Assembly (NCBI GenBank): GCA_016806645.1
Contig: JACSYO010000944.1
Coordinates: 61,219 to 125,218, forward strand
Length of the DNA stretch: 64,000 nucleotides
Origin: Ophiodon elongatus
Lineage: Eukaryota > Chordata > Actinopteri > Perciformes > Hexagrammidae
Direction of reading: 5' to 3'
Each line of letters begins with the position of its first letter. Positions within the stretch are counted from its first letter, which is position 1. A program made the translations under genes and the position numbers. Positions 1-13,128 of this stretch are shown in pieces. The notes beneath the pieces are model-generated. The model searched no databases. It was not told the origin of the DNA and saw nothing but the letters and a program-made list of their open reading frames with translations.

Positions 1-1003
1 TATCTCATATTTTTAACCAAGCCTTAAATATGTCCCTCTCTACAAGAACACAGCACAACAAGAAGTATCACCAATCAACTGTGAACTATTTTCAGCATTA
101 AGCAGTTCCCCAAAACTAGGATAGGAACAGTGTACACTAGCAGTACATGGTTCTTAATTAGTAGTATGTCTATGAATCATGCAGCTCTTTGTACAGCCAC
201 ATGGAGAAAGTAAGTTTGGCATTAGAGAAGGGATTGTTTGGGTAAACATTTAAAGATCATTAATTTCTGCTCAATGTGAGAACAGTACAAAATAAACACT
301 TTAAGACAAGGTGAAGGTTAGGTTACTCGAAAACAATGTAAAGATTTTGATAGAAACTATAAAGAAAAGTTGATCTAAAGAGAGAAAGCATTACCTTTAA
401 TTGCAGGTTCTATTTTTAACATCTGACTGATTCTAATTTAAGTCTTGATTTACATGGCAGGCAGCTGTCATAACAAACAAACACACTGTGTGAGTCTAGA
501 TGTTTTTTTGGGGGGATTCACTGCTGATTGTGGCTGCTCATAATTTGTCAGATACAACACATGTCTTGAGATTAAAACAACATCTCAATGTCACTGACTC
601 AAGTTCCAACAAGACGGTAAAACTTTGCAAAAACTTTCATCCTTCAATCTTAATCTAATGCTGTCAGAAATTTGAAAGTCAGCATTCATAATCATATCGT
701 ATTGTTATTATGCATATTAGGTTGTGCGGAGCATAATAGAATATTACCCGTCATCAAATGTATACAAATATATTGAAAGTATGGCTTTGAGCTGTAATCA
801 ACTCCAATTGTCAGACAATCTGTGGGAATATCAGTCAAATATCATTTATGAATGCATTTGAATAACAACAGAAGTGTTTAAAAACCTTTTGTCGACCATT
901 CAATCTGCTGTCTCAGTGGAGCAGAAAGTGTTGTGTTCAACTAAGCAGGAAAATGGGGTTGATGGAGTCACAGATGTCTTTGTACTAAACTAGCTGTAAA
1001 GTG

Positions 1004-1007
<4 letters not shown>

Positions 1008-1050
<43 letters not shown>
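1008..1050. repeat. (TG)n microsatellite
   Basis: 43 bp of uninterrupted TG. Confidence 0.97.
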
Positions 1051-1052
<2 letters not shown>

Positions 1053-2802
1053 AGACGATGTCAAAGTTCATCCAGACAGCTCAATTCCTTTAGACCAGCA
1101 GAGATGGACAGAATGTGTCATCAAATAAAGAACTTTGACTAGAGTAAATGGTAGAAAGGCACAGGGTGATGTCTTGAGTCAAAGACTGAGAGGACCAAAG
1201 TGAATGAGGTCTGGAGGTCATCTCACAGAATATTGATGGGTCAACATTATATTACAGACATTGTATGTAATCATGTGGTTATCTGATTTAATAGCCTGAT
1301 AATTCCACAGCCTAACCTCATTTTGATCATCTCCTCCATCTCCACTGTATTCACTTATTTCACTATTTTGTCGATCTCTCGATGAAAATATGAATCCAAG
1401 TTAACAGGTTTTTTTGATTGTGATTGCATACTTTCTTCTTGTCTGAGTTTGATCTGATTCCCTGTCAGTATGAATCAACGCAGGACAGGTTTTCTAGTAG
1501 ATGACTGAACCAATAACAGAATGAGATGTGTGATGGACTGGCAGCGTAATACCAGTGCTGTCACTCATTTGTTTCAAGTTGCTGTATCCAACGTTCTAGT
1601 CATCCAGCAGCACTGATGTGACTTCAGCTCATTCTGGTTTACAGACAGAAGTGAAGTGAGGCACGCTGAGAAACACAGCTTCATGTGTCTGACTGTGTCC
1701 TTTGCCTCAAAGAGGAAAAAGGATATCTGGAGTCTGAACTGTGAAATGAATACAGATTTTGTTTCTGCCCAGAGCACAGAGAAAATGACAGTCTGTAATG
1801 ACTCAACTAGCAGCCTGACTCAGATCACTGCAGTCGTCTCACACACATTATTGGAAATAAATTGTGTCTTCCAGAACTGTTAAGATCTTCCTCTTGGAGA
1901 AGTTTTTTGTTCTTATTTAAACAAGTGTCAGCTTCCTCTGTGTGTAAGTGTTAAAGGAAGGTCAGATTAAAACATCCTACATGACTTTAGACTGTTAGGT
2001 GATTAGATGTTGTTGGAACCAGTTTGTTTTCTTTTAAAGACTTAAGCATTTGTAAGTCATGCATATTTACTGACGAATAACTATTTCTGCCATGAAAGAA
2101 GAGGTCCGTTTGTGATTGAAGTAAAAACATGTTTAAAGACTGGAAAGTGTTCAGGGTTGGATCGCATTTGACTGTTGAAGGTGTACGTACATGGTAAGGT
2201 CTGCCAATGGCCTCCTTCAGAGGAAAAAATAAATATTTAACAAACATGCTCTACTATCTTCAGCACCATTCATATCTCAGTGGGTTTGTTATTCTGTAGA
2301 GACAAACACACAAAGAGAATCCTAACAAGCAGAGAGAGACGAGCTCTGCTCGAGTCTCAATATCAGCTTTGTTTGTAAGAAATTTAAGTTCTAAGTGTTT
2401 AGGAGAAAGGCTGAATTTTAAAAAGGGACATAAATACTGTGATTATGATTCAGGTGTTTCAGTCAGTTTCTATTGGAGTGTGATGGCGTTGTTGTTCATT
2501 CTTTAATGGTTTGTTAGGTTCCCCAGCTTCTCATAGAGCAGAACACAGCAGATACCTTTAGCCTTGTTACCATCAGAGTGTCGTCCTGGTGTTGTAGCTG
2601 ACAGGTGAGGCTTTGTGTTGTCAGACTAGAGGATCTACTGGATGGTCATATTTTATATAGAAACCCTCAGGCTGAAACTCAAGCAGGTTGAACATTGGAG
2701 AGAGAGATACATGTGTTTGTTCAGAGCCAGTGGAACTTTTCTCTCGGTATGTGTGGGTGCTGTGACTGTGTGACACACTCTGTGTATAGTGGGACGTGAA
2801 GT

Positions 2803-2880
2803 GTCATGGCTGACTAACAGAGATCAGCTACTGGCCTTTTATCCACCCCAGAGGATCGGGTTCATCTTCTGTATGAAAGT
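2803..2880 (+). repeat. Repeat pair member, inverted copy at 34028-34104
   Basis: TCATGGCTGACTAACA, CCAGAGGATC and GTTCATCTTCTGT recur with the same spacing on the opposite strand at 34028-34104; roughly three quarters of bases agree. An open frame here gives SWLTN...PPQRI.FIFC in both copies, which follows from the DNA match and does not look like a protein domain. Confidence 0.6.
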
Positions 2881-3104
2881 CTTTTCATACAGATACAGGT
2901 TTGCTCTCTCCGTTTACTACTCCCTCCTCCTCCATCTGCTTTCAGTAAAACACAAAACCACAGCTCTCACTTTTCACTCAATTCATGGAGGCAGATGTAT
3001 TGAAGGTATTTATTTAAATTATTATTATGCTGGAGGTACAAGTTTCATGCCATTCATTTTGGAGAGATCAGTAACTTTAAAAAGGTTAAAGAAAGTTCAA
3101 ACAA

Positions 3105-3560
3105 TTAAATTCAATTTATATAGCCGAATATCACAAATCACAAATTTGCCTCAGGTCTTTACAATCTGTAGAATACATGACATACTCTGTCCTTGGACCC
3201 TTTAACAAGGTAAAAAAGGAAGAAACCTCAAGGAGGGGAACTGATGAGGGATATCTCTGCCTTGCTGGTCAATAAATGTCATTGTACAGAATAGTACAAC
3301 ATAACAATTACAACATAGTCAATACATATGACATACATGATACACATCAGAAGAGTAGTAATAGCAGTTGCAGCAGTGATGCTAATATAATATATATAAC
3401 TACTAATAGTAATTAAACTAAGCTCAGAACACAAAGCATGCATACAGTATCTGGTCTTGAAGTACAGTGTTTGTACCGCAAAAAGAGTCTAAATATAAAA
3501 TGTAAGAACTTTTTTCAGAGCTCAGTAGACAGATTAATGTGGCGATACTGTCAGCTCTTA
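3105..3560 (+). repeat. Common teleost interspersed repeat (TTTATATAGC...CCTCAAGG...GAAGAAACCTC type)
   Basis: Contains AATTCAATTTATATAGCC, a CAAATTTGCCTCAGG block, CTTTACAATCTGTAGA and GGAAGAAACCTCAAGGAGGGG in the order seen in a repeat spread through many fish genomes. It then runs into AT-rich sequence with CATACATGATACACATCAG. Start is fairly clear; the end is approximate. Confidence 0.6.
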
Positions 3561-5194
3561 ATGAGTCCAGCAGTCAAATCAACAGGTGCAACACATTGAC
3601 CCTAACGACCCACCTGCCACTGTAACTTACTAACTAATGATGGCTGCTTTAAATCTGCTTCCCAGTTGCAGGTAGTGTGGATGCTGGCTCTCGGTCTGGT
3701 ATATTGGGCCACTTAAATGGAGCAGAGTCCTTGTTGATGTTATTAGTGACACCTGTATCTCTCTGTTATTCTACATTGTGTCTCCATGCTCTGTCATTGT
3801 GCAGTATCATTATGTCAGTCAGTTACACATCAGAGTGAATGGAGGCTGTGGGCTGTTTGAAAGCTTCCACACAGACTCTTTACGTCACACTGCTGATGGA
3901 GCTCTGACTTTCCTCTGCTGACTCCGGTCCGGTCAGACATTCAGGATCCTGTGACAGTGATGGCCTCATCTTATTTTATCAACAGCCCTTCGATCAGTGT
4001 AGATATTCTTTCATAAGATGCTCGTTGGAAACCTTCAAAGAGAACTCGTTGGCATCACATAAGATGTCTGAGTGTTGTATCTCAGCTGTGTCTCAGTTCA
4101 ATACAAAGCCTTATTCTGAAAGACATTAACAATATGACTGAACATAACTACAAAAGTTGCACAGTTGGGTTCTATTTATTTTCAGGAGAGTAGAAAAACA
4201 AACGAGAATGAATAGTTCTTGATTTCACCAAACACAAACTCAACTTCCTGTGTGTTCTGTTCACATCTATATTTGATCTGCATATGTTTTTTTGTGAAGC
4301 TGGTACAGGAGAGATACTCCAGACTGTTTACAGCTCAAGAAACTAAATCAATATATGTTTAATTCATGAATCACAAAGCAAGACGAGATGAAGGGATACA
4401 TAAACGATAGTCTTTATAACATATTTCACTTTTATACATGTTCTCATTACATGGTCCACTGAGTTAAGACCCTGCCAAGTCCAAACTACAAAACAGACCA
4501 CTCTCACTGAGTTTCATTTACCGTGTCAATCAGCAGTGGAGGAGGATCAGTGGTTAGTATTGATTACTAAATAATGGCTTCCTGCTGGTCCACAACAGCC
4601 ACCTTTACACTGTAAGTAACAGAAACAGTTCCACCATAAGGATGACAGAGGTACTGGAGGATGATACATGACTGGGTCAAGAAGTATAGAACCATTATCC
4701 CAAAGAAAGTATTCTTCCTGGTAGCTGGGCTTCTTCTCCCTCTGGGAGACACTGAGACCTGTCACCCACACATCTACACATCTAGAGAGGAGACTCATCT
4801 CGTCTGGCAGAGACAGCAGACGACACACTTCTCTCACATCTCACCTCCCTCCCTCATTTTATCTTCATATTCCTCATGTCTTCTCTCCCTGAGAGGAGAA
4901 ACACTCATTTTAACACCATCACCTAATATATTTGCTCTTCTTTTTTATTATGTCTCTCTGTCTAGTATATTAAGTGATTTGGAAATAATGCTTTCAGTTT
5001 GTGATCAACATGAATACAAATGTTAAAGAGTTAGAGAGATAATATTCAATATGTTAGTGCATTTAAACCATCCAAACATGCACTTGTCAATGACAAGTAC
5101 CACCAATGAGAAGCATTATTAATAAGTTTAAAAAATGTAAACGTGGCAGCTCTGTGTTCAGATCTTAGAGGAGATGCCTCCCAGATAAGATTTC

Positions 5195-6190
5195 CTCCAA
5201 TGGCTGACTGGTTTATGTCCGTTCTACCCCGATGCACGAAGCCAGAAGGATATCAGAGCAAAATGGATGACAGTGATCACAACATAGCTAAGGGTCATCT
5301 GTAAGACCACTGACAGAAAAAAACATCACCTGCACATCTGTCCCACCAGCTTCAACTTAGATCATCAGTCTCCTCTTTATCTCTCTCTTTATCTTACTCT
5401 CTCTCTCTCTCCCTTGTCTGGCCAGTCTCTCTCCTCTGGGACTGAGTCACATCCACAGTTCCAGGTTGTCGTTTTAATCCTCCATCACTGCCTGTGATGT
5501 GTCAGTCCTGTATCTTTACCTTTGGGACAGATTGTGGCTCTTTGCTCCCCCAATGTTCCCATACTGCTGTCTCATTGGCTAAAGGTTGTTAATGCCATTT
5601 GGTTGGTTCAATGGTCAAAAAGAACAAACAAAAAAAGTTTGGATACTTGGTTGATTGTGTTTCCCTCTCCTGCCTCCTGCCTGCTGTGTTTCTCTTCACC
5701 TCTTCATGGGTCACATCCACAGCTGGAGCCTCTCCTGACACTGTTAGCATGATGTCATGCAACCTGTGGAGGGTGAACCGTGGGCGGTACACACAGAGTG
5801 TCTACACTTCCTACTGTGTTGGAGAGAAAAGAGGAAATACAGTCCAGCCAAATCCTCAGATTCCTGTAAAGTGACAGTTAGAAAATCAGAATATTTTATC
5901 CTTCAGTGCTTGTTGCTGAAACAACATATTGAAGCCCTGAGGCTACTGGGGACGGTAACTGGACCACAAACAACACAGTGTTTAGTTTCTGTCTCTTTTA
6001 GTTTGTATTAAAATTGTTTCATCTCCTCCCATCTCTTATCCCTCTGTTGGACTACACCTGTCTCTCACACAATCCCTCTCCACCCTCAATCCCTCCATCA
6101 GGGAGCTGAGAGCTCTGATCAGGTGATGTTGTTTCTTGCTGGAGGCTAACGGCTTCATTGTGCTCAGAGACTGGAACTGTCCCATCTAAT
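5195..6190 (+). repeat. Dispersed repeat, copy A
   Basis: Shares ordered blocks with 19725-20990 and 37556-38790: CTCTCTCCTCTGGGACTGAG (near 5430), TTACCTTTGGGACAGATT (near 5517), GGGTCACATCCAC (near 5708), CTCTCCTGACACTGT (near 5730), TTTCATCTCCTCCCA (near 6017), AGCTCTGATCAGGTGATG (near 6112). No terminal repeats or coding domain found. Boundaries are approximate. Confidence 0.75.
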
Positions 6191-7186
6191 TAACTGCTTT
6201 CTTCTCCTTTAGTGCAGAGTATGTTTCTTATTTCTCACTGGTGTTGGTATTTTCAGAACAACACAAATGGAAAACTAGGATTTATCACTGAATTCTGTGT
6301 TTTATAGCTTGAACTGAATGCTCTCCCTTTTATACTTGATGAAAATATAGAAGAGGAAAAACATTTTTCCATCACATTCAGTACTTATTTCATATATACA
6401 TAACATGGAGACACACAGACATAAACTGAATGTTGCCAAAGGGAAAACAAGTGTTCTCATTCTTTTTCTAAATATGATTTGATATTGAATAAGCCAAGCT
6501 ATGTTTCCAGTTACCCAAAACAAAGATGCAACTTGCCTTTTATCGCATGTAAACCCCCACAAAAACAAAAAGGAAGAGCATGGTGATCATAAACCAGACA
6601 GGAAGAGCGAGGAAGTGAATCTGATGAGCTGTAGAGACCCTGAAGACCTGCTTCACTGGTCCTCACATCAGTGTAAACCTCACACACACACTACTGACAA
6701 TAGGACTTTTTCACAGCAGACATTTTAACTCGTCATAGTAGGAAAAGCAAAGTGTTTCTAATGACGTTAACAATGACGCTGTTCTGTTGTGAGTGAGCCA
6801 CAGAACGAAGCAGCTAAATTATTTCCATCAATTACACCTGAGCTTCTCTGACAAGTCAAACTTTGTTCTGTGTGAAGGGCTTGTTGCCACTTACCTATGT
6901 GAACACTTTATTTATGTTTATGTGTGACACATACAGACGTCATCATATTATTATTCTTTAATTTCAAAAGTCGTGTTTCTGCTTCCCATAAGACAACTGG
7001 GATGAAACAGGAAACACCAGCTCTGTACTTCTCTGTCTGTCTCATCAACACATTGACTTCACCAGGAGCTTCACCAGATATACTAATAAACGAAAGATGA
7101 ATCCACAACTGTTGCAGTGAAATAATTATCTGATCCACAGTACAAACACAGACAGTGTGTGTGTTCTGTATGCAGTCAGTGATGGT

Positions 7187-7290
7187 GTGTTTCTCTCCCC
7201 TGGCCTCCTGCCTGCTGAGTCTCTCTTAACCTCTCAGTGCTTCACATCCACTCCTGAAGCCTCTCCTGACACTGAGGACAAACCCACAAC
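7187..7290 (+). repeat. Dispersed repeat, partial copy
   Basis: Matches only the middle block of the three long copies: the TGGCCTCCTGCCTGCTG segment through CCTCTCCTGACACTG, with substitutions. It lies about 1 kb downstream of copy A, so it may be a local duplication. Confidence 0.55.
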
Positions 7291-8823
7291 AGCATGACCC
7301 TCATCATCACAACAGCAGAGCCTGTCCACATCTGTGGCTCAGTACATGATGTACAATCCAACATGGAAGTGCATAAACAGTAAGCAGCACTCACCACCTG
7401 ACAGGAGAGAGGAAAGACGGCTCAACAGACAGGCAGGAAGCTTCTTTTGTGCTAGAAAAGCTTCTGTACCGGCTCTGAAAGCTCACTTTGATGGCTCTGA
7501 TTTATGTTTTACTTGCTTCTTTGTTGTTGTTGTTGTTGTTGTTTCATTCTCCAGTGTATTTGAATCAATCCTCAACACGATACTGTCAGATTTGTCTGGA
7601 CTCTGAATACATACAGCTGAGGCTTTGGTCAGAAGTCGTGATCTGCACAGAATATTTAGAAACTTCAAGACTTCTCACAAAGTCATCTGAGCCTCGCTGA
7701 TAATTTAAAGAGTTGATAGGATTTCATTGTATTTCAACTTTAATCTGAATGTAAGAGAAGGAGTTGATTATTTATAAATTGCTGGCTGACTATTGTACAA
7801 CCTTCTGCTGCTTTGTCTCTGAGATAATTATAGTATAATTACATTCACGAAAGCACAATAAAAACATTTAAGTAAAAACATTTCCCAACACTAAATCAAT
7901 TGTTAACAATATTATGTTTTGGAGAAATCAATATATCATAAAATAATTACAATGCCAACTCTTTATCTGTAACGGCCCAGATATCCAATCTCTATTCAAT
8001 CGTAAAAAAAAACAAAAACAAAGCTCAAATCTCACTGTTTGGATACATTGATCTCAAACAACACTGAACAGACAAATAATCAATCTGCAGCATAATATTT
8101 ATGGTAAGAAAGAGAAAAGAAAAAAACATGAACATAATGGCAAAAACTGATGTCTCTAAAAACTCTCTGCTACTGCCGACATGCTGAAGAAGACAGACTG
8201 GGTACAACCAGCTCAGTCACAAGGATTCACATTCTTCCCTCCAAAAGAAGCCATTACCCTGTCAGAGTGACACACTGACTACAATAGCTCAATGCTCACT
8301 GAGAGAAGCAGGAAACAGAACTCCACCGGCCTCCTCCTCCCTCTACACCAGTGATGTTGAGAAGCAGCACACCGAGGACACACTGTCAAAGCTGCTGACT
8401 CGTCGAAAACCAAAATTAAGACATCTATGTGGAACATAATTCCATGGACAGCTAAGGTACTGTTTACTATTTAAGAGCAGCAGAGCCACTTAAGCCTTGA
8501 ATAATATATAGCATTCTTTATCGTAACATTAAAAGCTTCATTATTATTTTACCACAGCATTAAAGATGAGGTGAACACCTAGTAGTAAACAGTCGATGCA
8601 GCTATTTCATTAATATGTGATTTTACAATAAGAAAGTTATATATAATCTTTCTGAAATACTAAATATACCGCAGATTCATATCTGTGATGACTTTAAATA
8701 AATCAGCAGTACACCAAGCATACACCTGTATGAACTCTTAACTGTAGACGAGCATACACACTAATAACCAATAAGCCACTTCCTCCTCTCTGCTCTGTGA
8801 AGCACACTGCTGCTTTCCTCCAT

Positions 8824-8849
8824 CACACACACACGCACACACACACACA
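8824..8849. repeat. (CA)n microsatellite, imperfect
   Basis: 26 bp of CA with one CG interruption. Confidence 0.9.
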
Positions 8850-8949
8850 TATCTCAGAGACGTGGACAGGACATAGACCAGCTGGTATCAGACTGGAGGA
8901 CATGTTGGTTTACTAAAACACAGTAGATCATTGTGACAGAGCTTTTTAA

Positions 8950-9805
8950 CCCTCCTGTTACCTTCAAATTTACTAACATATTTTACCCTTGGGGTCAATT
9001 TGACCCCAGCAATTTAAACCTCCAGAAAATGATTATAATTCATATTGTTTCCCAAGTTTAAGTTTCAGGTACTTTATGTTTGTTTGTTGGCTACCTAAAT
9101 AGCCCTTTAAATAAAAATTAAAAAAAACCCACCCCCCCGATACATCCAGAATACCTGTTTGTTTTTTCTGGGGTCAAATTGACCCCGAATATAATAGATG
9201 TTACTATTCTTGATAACAAAAATAGTTTTTCATTCCAAATGTTATAGATAACAGAAATATGTACTTAGAAATAATATAAAGCCAATAAAACACCAAAAAT
9301 ATATCTCTGTCCAATTTTAGGTCAATCAGTGAGATTTTATGGTGATCTGCATATTTCAGGAGGGTCAACACTGAGGGTCTCATTCTCATCAGAGGAGGAT
9401 GCCTTATAATCAGGGTCCTTCTCAACATCATCCTCTGTCTCAGACATATATTTGCTCCACCCCTGTGTTGTGTGAACTATCAACATCTTCACGGGAACCG
9501 TATGTTCCCGCCCCCACAATTTTATAGCTGGGATAGAGTATGAGCAAATAAAGATTGGTTCCCGCAAGACAGAGGCTAAAATGTGCGGGAATGTGAGAGC
9601 AGACAGGTGTCGGTGCTTGAATTTATCAACAGCATTGCAACCTTGTGCGGGAACGGCAGGTGAATAAAAATTTATATTTACCAAGTTGTCCCCATTAAAT
9701 TAGGAAAAGTCATGAAATATGAAGCAAAAAAAAATATGTCAATCATTTATTTAGAGACGTTAAACATTGAATGGGGTCAAATTGACACCAAAGGTAACAG
9801 GAGGG
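8950..9805. mobile_element. piggyBac-like non-autonomous transposon (deletion derivative)
   Basis: Both ends are flanked by TTAA (8946-8949 and 9806-9809), the piggyBac target-site duplication. The 15-bp terminal inverted repeats match perfectly (CCCTCCTGTTACCTT at 8950 and its complement at 9791-9805). Inside are three near-palindromic 17-mers of the GGGGTCAAATTGACCCC type (8991, 9170, 9773). At 856 bp it is far too short for a full transposase gene of about 1.7-1.8 kb. Confidence 0.93.
9337..9447 (-). pseudogene. Remnant of piggyBac transposase N-terminus
   Basis: Minus-strand frame starting at the Met at 9447-9445 gives 36 residues, very acidic and Ser-rich (MSETEDDVEKDPDY...SSSDENETLS), then stops. 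An acidic N-terminal tail is usual before the DDE domain of piggyBac/PGBD transposases. The catalytic domain is missing, presumably deleted. The same frame is open upstream to 9684, but that part looks like transposon 5' non-coding sequence. Confidence 0.5.
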
Positions 9806-10429
9806 TTAAATAAATATCCAGTGTATCTTTGTTGCACTTATTCTATAAAAGGAACATTAGCCCTCCCCTTGTACATACTGGACCTCTGAATCCGCAGAGT
9901 GACTCTGAGGAAGAATTGAAGAATAATTGTGTGATGTGACTCTACCAGTGTTTGACTGAAGAGACTGTTAGCAGATAAAACAGATTCCTTAAAATAGTTA
10001 TAATTAACACAATTAAAAAGTATCACATGAAAGAGATTTAATTAAAGAGCTGATAGATGTTGCACCTCAATGTCGTCATGCCATTATTCTAATAAAGGTT
10101 GTCAATTACTCAAGGGATTTAATTTCACTTTGTCACTAATTTCAATTATATTAGTTTTAAATTTGCACCAAGGAAACCTTTAACAAGTTGAATATGTATA
10201 TTAATAATAAGCAACACTTTCTCTTTACAGTCTGGTGTTGATCACCATCAGCAGACAGAATGGAGATCACGTGTGATTTACTGATTCTGCTCTGTGGAAC
10301 TAAAAGCCAGAGAGTAACTGTTATTCTGTTTGGATTAGAAACCAGGTTTAGAGTCTTGGACAGATTCATAGCTCTAAAGTAAAATGTAAAAGATTAATAA
10401 TTTAAATCAAACAGACAGATAATAAAATG

Positions 10430-12865
10430 TTTGAAAAAAAATATTGTGTGTCAGTTAACATCTCTTTAACCCATTTAAAACACCACAGTGAGTCAATGTG
10501 ACTCATTTTAAAATGTTATAACAGCCAGGACTTACTGACCAAATGTTATTTAATTCAATTTACTCATAATTTATCATTGAGACTCCTCTTGCTGTGCCCT
10601 AAAGCAAGGCACTCAACCTCATCACTTGAGCAAACATCCATCTGAGGAGATTAATACTTGTATTACAATACAAACTGTGGTGAGCAGCCTCAGGTGAGGA
10701 CATGTGTGGTGGGAATACTGGAGTCATTCAGGGCAAGCAGAGAAAAACAACAACAACGAATGGCTTACTGTAAATGACCGTGAACATGTTAACAAAGCAA
10801 ACACTGTGTTAGGGAAACATTCAATGGAACAACACAGGAAATAAATGCATTGTGTATCTGTGAAGTCATCTCAGTCACCAGACAACAGTGGAAGGAATCC
10901 CCTCAGTCTGACATTTTGCTGAAAGTGATTCATTGAGTTTAAAAACACACAGAAACCCACCTGGCAGAGAGCAGCCGAGCCTCTCCATCATAGTGATTAA
11001 TACACCACTTCACCATAAGTACACAGTGACTCCCACATATTCACTCCCACTGTGAGCATGTTATTCAAATGATAAATCCTTTAAAATAAAGCACTGATGT
11101 GTTGTGAGATGAGAGGTGGAGAGAAGTGCATCATGTCACCTCCTGTAGCCGTCGTGTTCACATGCTCTGGAACTGGCATCATTTAAAAGACAGGATTCAA
11201 ACTGTACACACGTCTCTGCAGGAGGAAGCTCCTCAGCACTGAGCAGTCGCTCGTCTCTTGTCTGCTTGGATTTCTCCTGTAGGTTTTAGCTTTCACTTTT
11301 CAGCCTCATCACAGTCCTGCTGTCCTTTCAACAAAAATGTACAATCTGACCAAACAGTGAGTGTTTAGCAATTACAGGTTAAACAATATTTACTACTGTT
11401 TACTGTTTCCACAGTGAAAATTAGTCTCTCCTTTTGATTTCCTGGGCAGAGCTCCCACTGGGATTATGAATGTGTACAACCGCAGGGATCAACAAATAAC
11501 TAAATCGTATTTCCTATGTTTATCTTTTTATACTTGGAAGTAGCAGTATATATCAAAACATCTCAAATGACTATGATAGACAAGTACAACAACATTATCT
11601 CTTGGTAAACATGTATATAAATGAACTGTATTTGAAGCTCTGTGTTTGTTAAAGAGAAAAAAGTTATGACAAATATATTTTTTTACCTCAATTTAGTTTG
11701 CTCTCATTAGCGCCTCTCAGCCAAACAACAGCAGTGATGATAAATTAGCAAACCTGTCAGAGAGTGGTGACAATGATACCGTGAGTCATAGTGGTTTAGA
11801 CCGGTTCACAGTTAAAACTGCCAAAGGACAATTTGCTGGAACATTAAAAAGCACAGCATCAATTCACTGTTAGGTCCTGTTTTTACTATCAAGAAGATTA
11901 GGTTGTAATAATATAATATGACTTACACTTGTAAATAAGGAATGTCTATGTATAAATTACGATACTTAAAAAGGATAATTAATAAGGAATAGCTAGCCTT
12001 ATGACAAGGAGTATGAGTAACATAGCAGAAAGCCATGTTGAGTTTTTTACTTAGACTTAGTTCAGGTATGCATGGAATGAGATAGAGAGAGGGGGATGAA
12101 GAGACTGAAGCGACAAAGATCAACAAAAAGGGCAATAAAACAACTCCACTTGAGGGGGGTTGATGCGCTCAACTATACGAGAGGGAGGAGAGATGACTTC
12201 AAGTGCCGGTAAGCCTGGAGGAGGCGATGCAACGACTCTAAACCAACCGAAATCATCGATTCTACTACCGCAAAACTGAGCCAATGAGAGGCGACGATGC
12301 ACATTTTTACTGGACTATATTATCAAATGTACTGGTTCCATGTACAGTTCGAGGTTCTTAGGTCAATACGCGTAGACAGTAAAGTCTGGACCGCTGTTGG
12401 CTTAGGTCAGCTGGGAATTATGCACTGTATTACCAACTTTTATTTTTATTATCACTTCCTGAATCCAGAAATTCTCTTCCAAGTCCACCCAAAGATCTTG
12501 AACATTAACAGTTTAAAAGTGAGTTTAATTGTGTCACTGACGAATATCTTCAGGAATTACAGAAATAGTTTGTCCTGCTCACATCTCATATTAGATGTAT
12601 TTCATATCCACTGTATATTTTATAAGTCTCTCATTTACTTTATTCCCATTCATCTGTTTTTTGTTGAGATTCAACTCATGAGACCCAAAAGGGTTAAGCA
12701 ACTTTTCCAGCTTTACTGAACTTCTATGTGCACAACTTGTAAATATATATTAAAAAGTTGAGTAACAGAAGGCAGAAAGATTATGAAATATGTTTTGAAT
12801 CATAGCTCAGTGGAATAAAGCACATGAATATACAATGTTTCCCACAAACAATAGTTTTCAGTTGA
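10430..12865. other. Gene-free stretch with one CpG-rich patch
   Basis: No exon or recognised repeat. Positions 12150-12420 hold about 13 CpGs against a depleted background, and a small GTGAGTCAATGTGACTCA near-palindrome lies near 10490. Confidence 0.5.
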
Positions 12866-12877
12866 CCCTTGCTGTCA

Positions 12878-12894
12878 GTCAGCACCATGGACAG
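12878..12894 (+). promoter_or_regulatory. RE1/NRSE motif in intron 1
   Basis: GTCAGCACCATGGACAG fits the RE1 consensus at all constrained positions. The surrounding 12878-12944 resembles 62806-62870 (shared GACAGAG, CACTGCTGTGGAGACA-like and TTCACTG segments), which suggests a repeat-borne site. Confidence 0.55.
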
Positions 12895-12965
12895 AGACGG
12901 TGCAGCCGCTCACTGCTGTGGAGACAGAGCTGCATTATTCACTGTAGTGTATTCAGATACTTTTC

Positions 12966-12998
12966 ACCTTGTGCTGGAATGGCAGGTGCATAAAAACC
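12966..12998 (+). repeat. Possible fragment of the same piggyBac family
   Basis: About 28 of 33 bases match the internal piggyBac stretch near 9640-9672 (CCTTGTGC...GGCAGGTG.ATAAAAA). It is followed directly by a C-run and the long (AC)n array. Short, so it could be chance. Confidence 0.35.
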
Positions 12999-13003
12999 CC
13001 CCC

Positions 13004-13006
<3 letters not shown>

Positions 13007-13098
<92 letters not shown>
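13007..13098. repeat. (AC)46 microsatellite
   Basis: 92-bp perfect AC array, read as (UG)n in a minus-strand transcript. Preceded by a run of eight C. Confidence 0.97.
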
Positions 13099-13100
<2 letters not shown>

Positions 13101-13128
13101 GTCTCAGTCAGTCATCTCTACTGACACA

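Noticed and set aside
2259..2267. RE1 left half-site TTCAGCACC; also a right half-site GCTGTCCATGG near 18764
   Set aside because: Half-sites are expected by chance at this length.
2789..3205. 138-codon open frame on the plus strand, similar in part to one at 33850-34113
   Set aside because: The similarity is explained by a DNA repeat pair, and the frame runs into a known teleost repeat.
9337..9684. Full 115-residue minus frame as an intact gene
   Set aside because: Only its last 36 residues look like transposase; the element lacks the catalytic domain.
10467..12694. Possible 2.2-kb piggyBac element between TTAACCC (10467) and GGGTTAA (12694)
   Set aside because: Ends agree for only a few bases beyond TTAA and no transposase frame lies between them.
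12297..12719. 140-codon open frame on the plus strand
   Set aside because: Hydrophobic but without a family pattern; probably an AT-rich chance frame.
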